Shown here: positions 49,789 to 60,928 of the stretch, piece after piece
Numbering within the stretch: the stretch's first letter is position 1
How the letters are laid out: every line of letters begins with the position of its first letter
Origin: Myrmaecium sp. VS I D KN 1
Taxonomy: Eukaryota > Ascomycota > Dothideomycetes > Valsariales > Valsariaceae
Direction: 5' to 3'
Assembly: GCA_019775845.1 (NCBI GenBank)
Contig: JADQAV010000041.1
Location: forward strand, 245,512 to 309,511
DNA: 64,000 bases
Translations under genes and position numbers: made by a program
Notes under the pieces: generated by a model
What the model was told of the DNA's origin: nothing
Databases searched by the model: none
What the model saw: only the letters and a program-made list of their open reading frames with translations

Positions 49789-50806
49789 ATGGCGCCCGGC
49801 GAGAAAACCATGTCTTCACGACTTCTAACCATGAAGGTACGACACCCCTCCATCCTTCCAAACACACAAGCCTCACATACTAACCCACCGTCCACACAGT
49901 TCATGCAACGCGCCGCCGCCACACCCTCCTCACCCTCCACCCCCGAAGGCCCACCTTCCAAGCGACAACGTCTCTCCACCGGCGGCAGCGGCAACGGCAG
50001 CGGCAACGGCAGCGGTAGCGGCCCGTCCACCCCGCGCACGCCCGACGGCGACTACAGCTCGGCGGTGCAGGCGGCGCTCGCGGCGGAGGAGCGCAAGCGG
50101 ACGCAGGCGCTCGAGAAGGCGGCCGCGGAGGCGGGCGAGACGCGGTGGGTGCTGAGCTTTCGGGATGAGGGGGAGGCGGGCAAGGATTTGCTGCGGGTGC
50201 GGTGCGCGGGGTTCGCGGATATTGATGCCGGGGTGCGGGGTGAGGGGGAGGAAGGGGAGGGCGAGGAGGGCGAGGAGGAGGATGCGCTGCAGCCGGTTGT
50301 CGCGGGCCGGCGGACGTTTGGGAAGGCGGCGGTGAGTTTTCCCTTTTGCTCTGCGGTTGTGGGGGTATATCAGGCTGATCTTGCGTTCGCAGAAGAAACC
50401 CGAAGCAAAGAACGAAGGCTCCGGCTCCGACTCCAGCTCCACCTCATCGTCATCAGAGGATGAAGAAGAAGGCGACGAAACCCAAGACCCAACCGAAGCA
50501 CTCATCCGCCGCGCGCGCCGGCGCGAAGAAGCCAAGAGCAAGCTGGCCAGCGAGAAGAAGAAGAAGAAAGCCAAGGCGGAAGCCGCCCTGCTGGCGGAGC
50601 GTCGGCGCAAGAAGGAGATTAACCTCAACAGCCGGCGACCGACGTCCATCTCTAACAATGGCGGAGGCGGTGGTCTTAGCGGCCGTGCTGGAGGAGCAGG
50701 AGGAAGCCCCAGCGCGGCGAATGTGCAGTGTCATAATTGTAGTGTGGTTGGACATTTTGCACGCGATTGTCCACGCAGGGGGAAGAGGAGGTCGTCTGGG
50801 TATTGA
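49789..50806 (+). CDS. Mpp6-like nuclear exosome cofactor with CCHC zinc knuckle
   Basis: Three exons (49789-49836, 49900-50331, 50393-50806) encode 297 residues. The first 25 residues carry the Mpp6/MPHOSPH6 pattern, TMSSRLLTMKFMQRA, which in yeast Mpp6 docks to the exosome; this motif spans the first splice junction. The rest is largely disordered: a Ser/Pro/Gly segment, an acidic run (EEGEGEEGEEED), and a Lys/Glu/Ala-rich helix (about residues 205-240). Near the C-terminus stands a CCHC zinc knuckle, CHNCSVVGHFARDC (C273, C276, H281, C286), followed by basic residues. An RNA-binding nuclear role is expected. The Mpp6 assignment rests on a short motif; an alternative is a generic zinc-knuckle protein. 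Confidence 0.75.
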
Positions 50807-51489
50807 GGCCTTGATGTCTTGGGGCGAAAGGGGTGAGTGGTGGTGGTAGCTGATGGGGTGGGTGTGGAGATGATGGCATGTTCTGCACGCGTATCTGCTT
50901 CCGCGCCTTGGAATGAATGGAACACCGACGTGTTCCGCAGCGTGTCCTCACAACATGAAGGAAATGTTTCTTGTAGTATATACACGTTCTAGCTATAAGT
51001 AAGGAAGAGGGGGGAGGGTAGGTGGGTGGCAGGACCATGAAAAAATAATCATCACAATGCTACTGTACGTACCTACACCCTTCATGAAATGATGGAAGCG
51101 GTCATTTTACCATGGAATTCGGCTGTGTCCTATCTGAGAGGGGAGACGTTTCCAAAGCAATATTCATCACAGAAGGGTTGCACCTTTATGATTCTAAAAA
51201 GTTTTACAGTACAACGACAACCACGAACAGCCTGCTAGAACTGACCCCGGTCCTAGTCCTGGTCATGGTCCTGTCCTGGTGTTAAGAAGACACCTCTTTC
51301 CCTCTCCTCTCCCGAGGACAAAATGAAAAAAAAAAAAAAAAAAAAAACAAAAACAAAAAAAAGAAAAGAGAAAAAAAGAAAATAGTTCACAATCCCAGCT
51401 TTTCTCACCCCTTCCCCCGCACCAACACCCCACGGCAAAAAAAGAAAGGGAAACAAAGAGGAATCCCCTCATCCTATCCTATCCAATCC
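50807..51489. other. Convergent region with a long poly-A tract
   Basis: A 683-base stretch between the ends of the Mpp6-like gene and IDE, expected to hold both 3' UTRs. A 22-base A run lies at 51326-51347, followed by further A-rich sequence to about 51383. No gene is supported. Confidence 0.55.
51326..51383. repeat. Poly-A / A-rich simple repeat
   Basis: Twenty-two consecutive A bases (51326-51347) continue into A-rich sequence broken by single C and G. It sits on the IDE side of a convergent gene pair. There is no target-site duplication or coding remnant that would mark a retrotransposed end. Confidence 0.8.
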
Positions 51490-54400
51490 TCACAGCTTCA
51501 CCCCCACCTCCTCAAACTCCCTCAGATCGCAAACCGGCCGCGCGCCCTCGCTCAACGGCAGCCCCGCCTTCCACGCATGCACATCCTCAATCTTCTCCGG
51601 CGGCGGGGGCGCCTGGTCCTCCTCCTTCTCCTCCGCCGTCTTCATGGCAGTCTCATCCCCTGCAACAACAACATCCTCCTCCACCCCCAAGCTCCCAAGC
51701 ACCTGGCCCAACACCTTCCGTCCCTCATCCAGCAAGCCCTCCACCTTCGCCGCATCCAGCTTCAAATCGTCCGCCAGGTACGCGCGGACGTGGTCCAGCA
51801 CGCCCTGCTGGCCGCGGTCCAGGGGCAGGGCGTCGAAGCGGTAGTCCAGCGTCTCCGTGTCGACGCTGACGCCGGCGGAGTTGAGGTACTGGGTGAGCAG
51901 GGTCTTGAGGCGGTCGCGGCGGTCGGCCGGCGCGAGCGCGTCGGCGCGGTGCTTGGCGGAGTTTTGCGCGACGAGGTGGACGGCGAGCTTGGCGCGGCGG
52001 TTGCTGCTGCTGCTGCGGCGCGCGGGTGAGATGTAGGTGGCGTAGAAGTCGCGCATTTGCGGGAGGGTGAGGGGTTGGATGTGGGCGACGTCGTGGTCCA
52101 CTGGGAAAGGAACGCGTTAGTGATTGCTGTTGGACGTGACATCTATCTTCTGCTGGGCCTGGGGTGGGGAAAGGAAGAAATGTTGTCACTTACGCTGCTC
52201 AAAATCAAACCGTTCCGAGACCACATGCCCGTAAAACCGACCGCTCTCCTGATCAAGGTTCTTCAGCTTTTCCAACCGCTTATTGCACAAACTACGTTTA
52301 TGCTTCTCAAACTCCTCCTCGCTCATGTCGCGCAGCTTCTCCTCGAACCCGAGCAGGAACCGCTCGATCCGGCTCTCGAGGTACTCCGGGCTGCGCTCGC
52401 TCTGGATCAGGATCCGGTACCCGCTCCACATCGTGCTCACCGACGCCCCGCTGAACACGACGTAGCCGAGCTGCTCCTTCGTCCGGAGCTGGTCGAAGGC
52501 CGGCTCGTCCGTCATCTGGGCCGTGAGCAGCAGCTTCGCGCGCAGCTCGCGGGACGTGTTGCTGTCCACGTACAGCAGGTACTCGATGCAGTGGTTGACG
52601 TTCTGAGGGTCCTTCAGCGTGCGTTCGTAGACGTAGTTGCTGGGCCGCGGGAAGACGAGGGCGCGGCGGATGGGCCACTGCGCGAGCGGCAGCGGACGTG
52701 GTTGCAGGATCGTCTCGACCATGTCCGTGAGCGTGAGCGCGTCCTCCTTATACAGGTTGCCGTGCGCGAGCACTTCGATGTGGGTTTGGCGGAGCAGCTG
52801 CGGGAAGAAGTCGCGGACGTCCTTCGCGGTCAGGTGAGGCAGCTCGGCCAGGTATTGCTCGCTGATCCAGGACTTCTCGCTGTGCAGCCAGCGACTGTAA
52901 ATGCCGACCTGGTGGAAGGGTTGCTGGTAGTCCCAGTTGCGGAAGCCGCGGGTGAGACGCTCCTTGATGATGTGGAACCGCTCCTCGTCGACTTCGAGGT
53001 CCCGCATGGAGCGCAAGACCTTCTCGAGCAGGACCGGCATCTTCTCGTTGTAGCCGCTCACGGAGATGCCGAGACCGAGCGAGTGAACGGCGATGGAGTA
53101 CTCCAGTCCGGAAATCTCGGCGGCGTACGAGTACTCCACCAAGGCATCCTTCACAAGCTCTACGTACAGCTGAGCCAGAACGTGGGTCTGCGGGGTGGAG
53201 TTCAGGAGCGGCGTGCGCAGCGTGATGTTCACGTTCCCCTTGGGCACCCAGAATCGATCGTCCTTCTTCCACCAGATCCTCACATTCTCATCGTTCCTGA
53301 TGAGCTTGGGGGCCTTGAGCGGCTCGGCAACTTCCTTCTTCTCGACCTCGAGGTGCGTGGGGATGAACTCATTCTGCTCAGGCAGGTGCAAGTCCTTCGG
53401 CCTGCTGGCCGCGGTGCTCTCGGCCGCCTTCTTGATCTCCTCGACGAAGTCCTCCGGGATCCGCTCGTACTTGTATTCTGTGCCATACCATTTCTCCTTC
53501 CGATCCCAGTCCCCGGGGAACTCCTGGCTAACGACCGTCAGGCGGAAGTTGTCCGGTCTCAGGTACGACAAGCCCCGGCTGATCGCCTCCGGGTTGAACT
53601 TCCGGAACAGTGCCGGTCCGCTCAGCAGCCACTCGCGCGGGTAAGGCTTCTGCATGGTACCGCTCAAGGAGCTAGCTGTCTTACTCGCCGGGCTCTTTTG
53701 CTTGAACCGGAAGTCCACCTCGCTCATGGCCTTGAGCTCGTTAAAGATCCACTCCTGAGGCGGCTGCTCCTTGAGCATGGCGATGTACTCGAACACGGTC
53801 TTGACAACCTCGCGGTAGTTCTTCAAACCGTTCTCCGTTAGACGGATGGAGATGCTGAAGAAGGCCGAGCCGGGGCAAAGCGGCATGGGGCCAGCGCCCA
53901 AACCGTTCGCCCAACCTTTGGCCTTGATGTAAGCAAGGATACTCCCCGGACCTTCATGACCGATCAGATGGCTGAGGTAACGGCCAGGCTGCGTCTCGAA
54001 GAGGTCTTCCTCGTCGGGGTAGGGAAAGTAAAGATCCAACGTGCGCATTTCGAAGACCGGCTTCGCGAAGACCTGCATGAGGAGCTCGTTCTCGGTATAC
54101 GGAGCGACGTCGTCCCACCGGTTGCGCGGGTAGTTGTAGTTCGGCACGGCGGAGAAGAGCTCCACCACCCAGCGTTCCAACTGATCGAGGGACTCCCGGC
54201 CGAGGACGACGAGCTTCATGCGGTTGGCGGAGTAGTTGTTCTTGTAGAACTTGATGAACTCGTCCCGGATCTTCACGCCGCGCGCGATGGGGTCGTCGTG
54301 CAGGGTCTTGTAGCTGCCCGTGGAGAAGTGGCAGAAGGGGTGCTTCGGGTTGGAGAGCGACTTGTTCAGCTGGTGCAGCCGCCACGTGTCGCTCTGCAGG

Positions 54401-55662
54401 TTCTTCTTGTTCTCCGAGTCCACGGCCTTGAGCTCGCGGTCCAGCGTGTCCTCCGAGAACAGCGGGGCGACGAAGAACTGCGCGAACCGGTCCAGCGCGC
54501 CATACAACGGCGACTCCTCCTCGGCGGAGAGGTCGCTCGTGCTGTTCTCGGCCGACGACTGGGTGCTGGAGGACTTCGAGGAGGCGGCGACCTCGAAGTA
54601 GTAGTTCGTGGACGTCGATGCGGTGAAAGCGTTGGAGTAGCCGGAGTGGGAGGTGAGATACTGGTTATAGGCATTCTCCTGCGGATACTACAACCCCACC
54701 CAATGCGCAAAGACGAATTTCATATATTAGCTCCAAAATCCAAGTGTCGAAAAGCATGAGCATTGTCCGCAGCTCCCCCACTCTTCCCGAGAAGCAAAAG
54801 CCGCGCGAGTTGGAGGAACCGTGGCGGCAAGCCCTCCCACGTGTTTCCTCTTACACAACAGGCTCCCAGCATCCTGCCCTCTCCCCACATGTGCTTGTGT
54901 TACACGCAGCAAGCAAGCCCCGACATGGGATGACGAGAAGGAGGAGGGGGAGGGGGGAGGAGGACAAAAAAAAGAAGAAGAGCGACTCACCTTCTCCGTC
55001 CCCATAAAAAGCAAATGCTCCACCGCATGGGCGATACCGGGCATGTCCTCGGCATCGCTGAAGCTGCCGACGTTCACGTCGAGCGCGCCGGAGACCTTGT
55101 CCGTGTCCGGATCGTGGATGAGCAGGGCCTCAAGCTGGTTCGCCAGCCGGATCACCCGGTACGACCGGTCGTCCAACGACGGCTTCTCCAGGTTCTCGGC
55201 CACTCGCTCCACCGAGGACGACGCCGACGACGACGATGCTGCCGCGGACGGAAGGGCGTTGTGGTTCGCGGGCGGTTCGGGGGTGTTGGAGCCCATGGCT
55301 GCGGTCGTGGCGGTCGTGGTAAAGGAGAGGTAACGGGATTGTTGTTGCGATGGAAGGGTGTAGGAAGGAGGAGTAGGAGCGCAGACGGCGAAAGGTTGGA
55401 AGGGCGCACGGGAATTGGCACAGGTGAGCGCTGAGGTTGCCGTTCCGCGGTGGTTGAGACCTGCGTGGAAGTGGCGATGTTGGGGCCCCCCCAGTGACGA
55501 CGGCGACGGCGACGGCGACGGCGAAGCTGACGGACCGCGGGCGGCGGTGACGGCGGTGAGCTGGAAGGAGAGGGAGAGGGAGAGGAGGAGCAGCCGCGAT
55601 GGGTTTTTCAGGCGGATCAAACAGCGGTGCCCTAGCCGATCGTTCCCGCGCGTTAGGAACAT
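51490..55662 (-). CDS. Insulin-degrading enzyme / Ste23-type M16A metallopeptidase
   Basis: Zinc metalloprotease that degrades short peptides inside its closed chamber; in yeast, Ste23 takes part in a-factor maturation. Three exons (55662-54991, 54687-52194, 52100-51490) join in frame. From the conserved Met at 55296 the protein has 1136 residues; from the upstream ATG at 55662 it has 1258. The inverted zinc motif HAVEH (residues 90-94 from 55296) is followed, over a 303-base intron, by YPQENAYNQYLTSHSG. The third ligand is Glu194 in VDSENKKNLQSD. All four M16 domains are present, including the C-terminal LRTKEQLGYVVFSGA region. A Ser-rich insertion after YYFEVAASS is present. The extra 122-residue N-terminus is Arg/Ser/Leu-rich and hydrophobic, and may be a targeting sequence. 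Confidence 0.93.
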
Positions 55663-57028
55663 TCACTCAGCGACGGCGACGACGACGGGTGGGTGCGTGG
55701 GAGGGAATGAAGGGATGTTGTCGCGCGGCCGGGTTGGTGGGTGAGAGAGCGCGAACGGTATATGTGAGTTTGGTTTCCTCCGTTCGCGGTGTCGCGAGCA
55801 GCTAGCTGGCTAGCTGGTGGAGGGGCACCTCCGGGGAGTTTTCCCCCTCGGCCCTTGTTGCCCGTCCGCGGAGGCTGCCCGAATGCCCCCGGACTTGCCT
55901 GCTCCACCGTTCCCCGACAGGTGCAATCTAATGTGCCCCAGTCTATAGTGCGTCAGATATCACGGAGCAGAGGAGATGGATAGATTCACGGCTGGAGCAT
56001 CCGCCACACATGCCCTCCGGATCGATGGATAGGTAGGAAGAACTGAGAGCAGCGTGGGCTGGCGGACATCAGGGTAGGGAAATCGATCGCATCTCGCGCC
56101 GTTTGTTTGATCGGTATAGTACATATACATCCATACATATATACCTTGCCTATACCTTGCATGATCCACATCCACCCCGCCATCTCCGTCTCCTCGGGTT
56201 GCAGTGCGATGGTCAGCGATCCCGGCCGTCGGGTTAGGATGGGTGTGTGTGGGTGGGCAGCCTGTCAGTGCCTGTGCCTCACCCCTCACCCCCCGAAGCC
56301 CGGTGCCGGTACGGAGCAAACGCCATCTCCGCGCGTGTGATGATGAGACGTATATGTGCTGCGGACGAAGCAACCATACGGTATACATACTGCGTGATGC
56401 CGTCCTGCACTGTTTCACTCGAAGCTGTTACCCGCCCCGCCCACCGGGCTCCGGACATTGGGCCTCCATCTCAGCCTTGCCGGCACCCATGAGGCTGCAC
56501 CACCACCATTACCCCGGCTCGATACCTCCTCTACCTTGTCCTGTAAACGGGAAACTTGTAGGATCACTGACCGAGCAGCCAAGGTATCACAAATCTACAT
56601 CAAAGAGAAGCATTGAAAAAGGGCAGCAGATTGCATTGCTATGGTACTATAATAGGCGATGCCTGCTCAAAGAGCAAAGTCATCGCAGGCTTCTCGGCTC
56701 ATAGCCCGCCTTGTGAGGCTGGCAGAAGATAGGAGCTCCAAGAAGATGAAGAAAAGCTTAGAACCCTCATTCAAGAAGGTAAAGAAAGCCCAGAACCTGC
56801 ACACATATGCTGCCCAACAGGAAAATGCCAGACCGTGGTTTGAAATCCAGAAGACCTTGTCGCCAAAGAAAAAAAGAAATTGATCCCTTGAAATAGGAAA
56901 AAAAACATCACACTCTGAAAAAATGAGGGGGTATCTCGAGCCCTGAACACCTAACAAAATCGACGCCCAGTTAGAAGAATGTGGTAAGACGAGCGAATTC
57001 ACGTCTCGCTGTCGAAGACATGCGTGTC
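55663..57028. other. Region without a supported gene
   Basis: 1.37 kb between two minus-strand genes; it should contain the IDE promoter next to 55663. A small + frame at 56659-56883 is basic and without recognisable similarity. The phrase ctataccttgc is repeated twice near 56145-56160. No tRNA or element end is seen. Confidence 0.45.
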
Positions 57029-58268
57029 CTAGTTTTCGGCCTCTTCGTCGTAGACATAGATCTTGAAGTTTGCCTTCTGAGGCATGGTAACTTCCTCAAC
57101 AAGCTCGGAGGAGAAGTTGACCTCCTTGGACAAGCTCGAAGGCTTCTTCTCCGCGGTGTACACTTCAGCGTCAACCGTGACAACGGAATCCTTGTCAAGG
57201 CCGGCAGCGTAGTACTCCTCAACAGGGAGATCGCCAAGCGGCGCGCGGCCCTTGGTACCGAGAGCGCGCTTGCGGTGGAGCTTTCCCTTGACGGTCGCGG
57301 TAGCAGAAGTAGTGGACTCTTCGGTAGAGGCAGTAGCAACCGAAACAGTAACAGGAGCGATGTTATCGGGAGGAGGGATGTTCTCCTTGCCCTTTTCGGA
57401 TTCTTCAAGGTGACGGCGGGTTTCGGAATCGTCATCGGAACTGATGTCGAGAACGCAGGTAGAGTGTTCCATGAGGTTCGCAGCCTCTTCTTCGGGACTA
57501 TCTTCGTAAATTTCAAAGAACCAATTCTTAGGCATGCTATCCTCAATGGTGCTGACCGGTGCAGCGGTGGTCTTCGGGAGGGCGATCTCAGACTTAATCG
57601 ATGATGTGACAGTGCCAGAGAGAGCGGCATCAATGGAAAAAGGAAGACTACCACCAGCTCGAGCAAACGAGGGAGGATGAGCGCGGCGCATGGAAGAACC
57701 CGTACGGCCATTGCGCTTCGAAAGGATGTTAACACGCTTGTGCTTGGGAGAACCACGAGACTTTGCAATCGAGGTGCAACCGGTAGTAGATGAAGTGCCA
57801 AGAGCCTTGCGCTTGATCATGGTAGAAGCAGGCGCGGGAGCCTGAGAGGAAGTGGAAGATAGCGGCTTGGGAGCCGGAACGGAGGAGATGAGAAGTAACT
57901 TGGATGACTCCTTTGGCATAGGGTCGATCGTCTTGGTGCGTTTGGCTGGAGAATCGAAGACCTTCGGGTCAATGTTCTCGGAATCGATCTCGTTATCCGA
58001 ATCGGGCTCATAGCGCCGTTTAACAGGAGTTGAAAGTATGGTGTGCTTCATATTGACCGAAGTGGCAGCAGGGAGAGCTATGTAAATAGAGACCCAAGCG
58101 TTAGTAAACAATGATGCTAAGGGCCGGCAACAGGACCCAGCTGGCTGCGCAGTTGTTCTGAACGAGGTGAGACTTACCACTCTGACGGTTCTTCATGCTT
58201 GACAGCGAATGAAGCCGCGAGCTGCCGATTGTTGCGAACGGCCGGCGTGCAGGACCGTTGTTGGACAT
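57029..58268 (-). CDS. Nuclear protein of unknown function with KEN box, D-box and CDK-site motifs
   Basis: Two exons (58268-58178, 58077-57029) joined over a 100-base intron give 379 residues. I recognise no domain; it resembles conserved fungal proteins of unknown function. CDK-type sites are present at TPVKR (residues 47-51) and SPAKR (73-77), with another SP site at SPKHK near residue 140. A KEN sequence lies at 261-263 (KGKENIPPP) and an RxxL D-box at 308-311 (GRAPLGDLP) within a conserved-looking KRALGTKGRAPLGDLPVEEYY block. A second conserved-looking block is NWFFEIYEDSPEEEAANLMEHSTCVLDISSDDDSE in the middle. Much of the rest is low complexity. This pattern fits a cell-cycle protein destroyed by APC/C (for example securin-like), which is an inference. 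Confidence 0.75.
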
Positions 58269-60010
58269 AGTGCAGATGTGCGAAGTGGTGATTGTCAAAG
58301 TGAGAGTACACTGAGCCGACTTCAAAGTGCGAACTTCGACTTTGAGTGGATGTTCAGATCAGGGTTTGAAACTGTGCTGCACTCTCTTTGAGGGTGGGAA
58401 TTGGTGATGGGGTGGTCTTTTGTAGAAGGTTGGGGGTTGGTGGACGCGGTCGTGTAGTAGACGAGGCGTGGTCGTGAGCAAGCCCCACCAGGTAATCAGA
58501 GATGTGATGAGCTTCTACCACCAACTAGGCAGAGCCAATAGAATGATTGGAGAGAACAGGACAATGGCTGTGAAGGTGTTCAGGAATAGTGGAAGAATAA
58601 CCCCAAGTGGATGTCTGTGAATGCTTAATGTTTGTCGGTGAAGCTGCGCAAAACTGTAACAATGGGAGAAGAGGGGAAAGAAGCGGTGCGCAGGACGAGG
58701 AGGAGGAGGTGTAGGTATATCGACTCTGGGGGACAGCTCAGGCTGGTCGATGGCGGGCGAGTGAGCGCGGAGGGTCGTGTAGCGCTACGGCCCGGAAAGG
58801 CAAGGGGGGGTATAGGCGGCGGTGCGGCTGCAGAGCACCTCGGTAAGGGAGACACGACCTGTTCGCGTCGGGCGTGCCAGTTTGGCGATGAACCCGTCAT
58901 CTATCCGCACTTCTCACACCCAGATCGTCACACACCCGCGAACTGTTAAGTTACGACTCGCTATCCCACTACCCATTATCCCCCGCCTTTAACCTTTCCC
59001 CAGTAACTCCCTAAAATTTCACTGTAATTGAGTCGCGACTCTGGAGTAACGTTCCCGACCGTGACTTCCATAGCCGTCATCCCGGCATCATACCGACACC
59101 CCCCTCACCCCTCCCGTCGCTAACACTGCATCCCGCCAAATGCCATCATCCAGGCCCATTGGCTGCTATTCCTGCCTCGCCAACCTTTTCCTTGCACCGT
59201 ACCGCTCGCTTTCCCAGGTCGCGCGTCAAAACGCGAGACGTGAACCGGTCGCGTTGAGTGGTCGCAACCCCCTCCTTCTTCAATGACCTTCATATAATTC
59301 GCATCGCCCATGCCCTCGAGCCGGGCGCCTGCTCTTGTGCAGAACCGCCCTCATAGCCACCCGGGCACATACGCCATCGACCATGTCCCGTCCAGTGGCT
59401 TCCCTCCAACTACTCGGTTAGATACGGAAGGCCGCCGTCCTGTGGGAGGATGTCCTGGCGCGATCTTGATTGAGAGCGTGGCCCGGCTTACGATATGAAT
59501 CACCCTGCCTATATGGTGAATGAGTGACGATAGGAACAAAGCCGTCCATCAGAGCGCAACAGATAATTTGGTGATCTCCAAATCTCCCCGTGATTGCTTG
59601 CAACTCCTGCACGACATAGCACAGCTGCTGTTGTCTTGGTTTGCTTCCAGTCAAAACCCAAGACGGTCCGCGGGTACCTATACCAAAAAGAATGCAGATC
59701 CCGTCCGGGGACGAGCCCGCGATCTAGATATTTAGCGCGTTTCATGAGCGACTCCATTCCGGCTTGTGGCATCGCAGGTTAAATATGGCGTCCCGCCGCG
59801 GACGTGGATCTGGCCACCAATCACGCTAGACACCAGCCGTGGCAGAATCCAGACCAGCAAGGCTGGGGGAACAACGGATGTCAGCCAATCAGGCCGTGTC
59901 GGAAGGCCAGACTTGCGTGTGCATTATCTCAACTTCATTCAACGACTATCAAGCTGATATAAATACACGAAACATGTATATGCCAAATACCTTCAGCTAT
60001 TCCTGTCAGA
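58269..60010. other. Region without a supported gene
   Basis: 1.74 kb. The low end holds the promoter of the KEN/D-box gene. A 12-bp perfect palindrome GAGTCGCGACTC lies at 59030-59041. Several short frames exist on both strands, but none looks like protein. The right end is the 3' side of the RING gene. Confidence 0.45.
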
Positions 60011-60928
60011 CTACCTACCACCAAGCCCCCTGATACGCGCAAGATTCCTCTCCTCCATGAGAGTTATCACGCACCTGAGTGCCCTTAGTAAGCATATTAT
60101 GAGATCTATCAACCAGACGGGAAGGTTCAAGACGATCCGTTCTCCCTCGCGGTGGATCCAGTTTCGGTTGCCGAAGAATCTCAAGCCGTTGTCATTGTCA
60201 AGTTCATCGTCTGAGTTATCGAGTCCAACGATTTCCTCGTCGAGTCCTTCGCCGATTTCCTCGTCGACTTCCTCGTCGAGTTCGTAATCAGGTCCATAAT
60301 CGAAATCGTCGTCGTCGTCGTCTTCGTCGTCGTCATTATCATCATGAATGGCCGAGTAGCCCAAATCCCAAGGCGAGCGCTCCGCAGGGTCCTTCATGAC
60401 TATCTTGGCTCGGCACATTGGACAGGTATCGTTCTTCGCCCACCAACGAGCGATGCAGTTCCGTCCATAGACATGACCACAGCTGAGTTCCGTTGGATCC
60501 AAGCACAGTCCGCTGCGGTACGTTTCGCGACAGATGCAGCACATCTCGTCATCCTCATCCTCCTCATCCTCGTCATCCATATCCAGGGCATCGAAATAGT
60601 CGTCCAGGCTGTCATCACTATCCCAGGCCGTTTCGTCGGCCAGACAGGTCTCAGTGGTGTCGATCATATGACAAACAGTAGATCTCCACTGGATATATGG
60701 TCGCCGTTCTCTCCCGTCATGGCTAGTGGTTTCCAGCCCATTCAGGATGTACCATGTCCGAAGTTCCCTCGTGAAAAGGGACCATCCAGGGACATCCTCC
60801 TCGCTGGTTTTGAAGGAGATATCCTCCAACGTTGCGATGCTAATTCAGAGGTGTTAGCAACATCGTAACGGTGGATGAAAGCAACACTGTCCCCGAAGCG
60901 CGGCCTCGCCGAAGGAAGTGAGCACCAT
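60011..60928 (-). CDS. RING-finger protein, probable E3 ubiquitin ligase
   Basis: Two exons are proposed: 60928-60888 (MVLTSFGEAALRG) and 60839-60011, joined over a 48-base intron with a CTAAC branch site near its 3' end; the phases match and the product has 289 residues. The second exon itself has no ATG near its start, only TTG, which is why an upstream exon is needed. The RING is C114-x2-C117, then C134-x-H136, C142, and CPMC, with CGHVYGRNCIARWW between; the fifth zinc position is Gly139 rather than His or Cys, a variant I believe occurs in fungal RING proteins. Acidic runs flank it (DEEDEDDE before; long D/E stretches after, encoded by GAC/GAT repeats). A hydrophobic segment WLIDLIICLLRAL lies near the C-terminus. 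The target is unknown. Confidence 0.78.

Noticed and set aside
51326-51383. Poly-A run as the end of a non-LTR retrotransposon
   Set aside because: No reverse-transcriptase remnant, no target-site duplication seen, and the position is simply a convergent 3' region.
52057-53841. 594-codon + strand open frame across IDE
   Set aside because: It is antisense to the conserved M16 exon, has no recognisable domain, and arises from the GC-biased third positions of the IDE coding strand.
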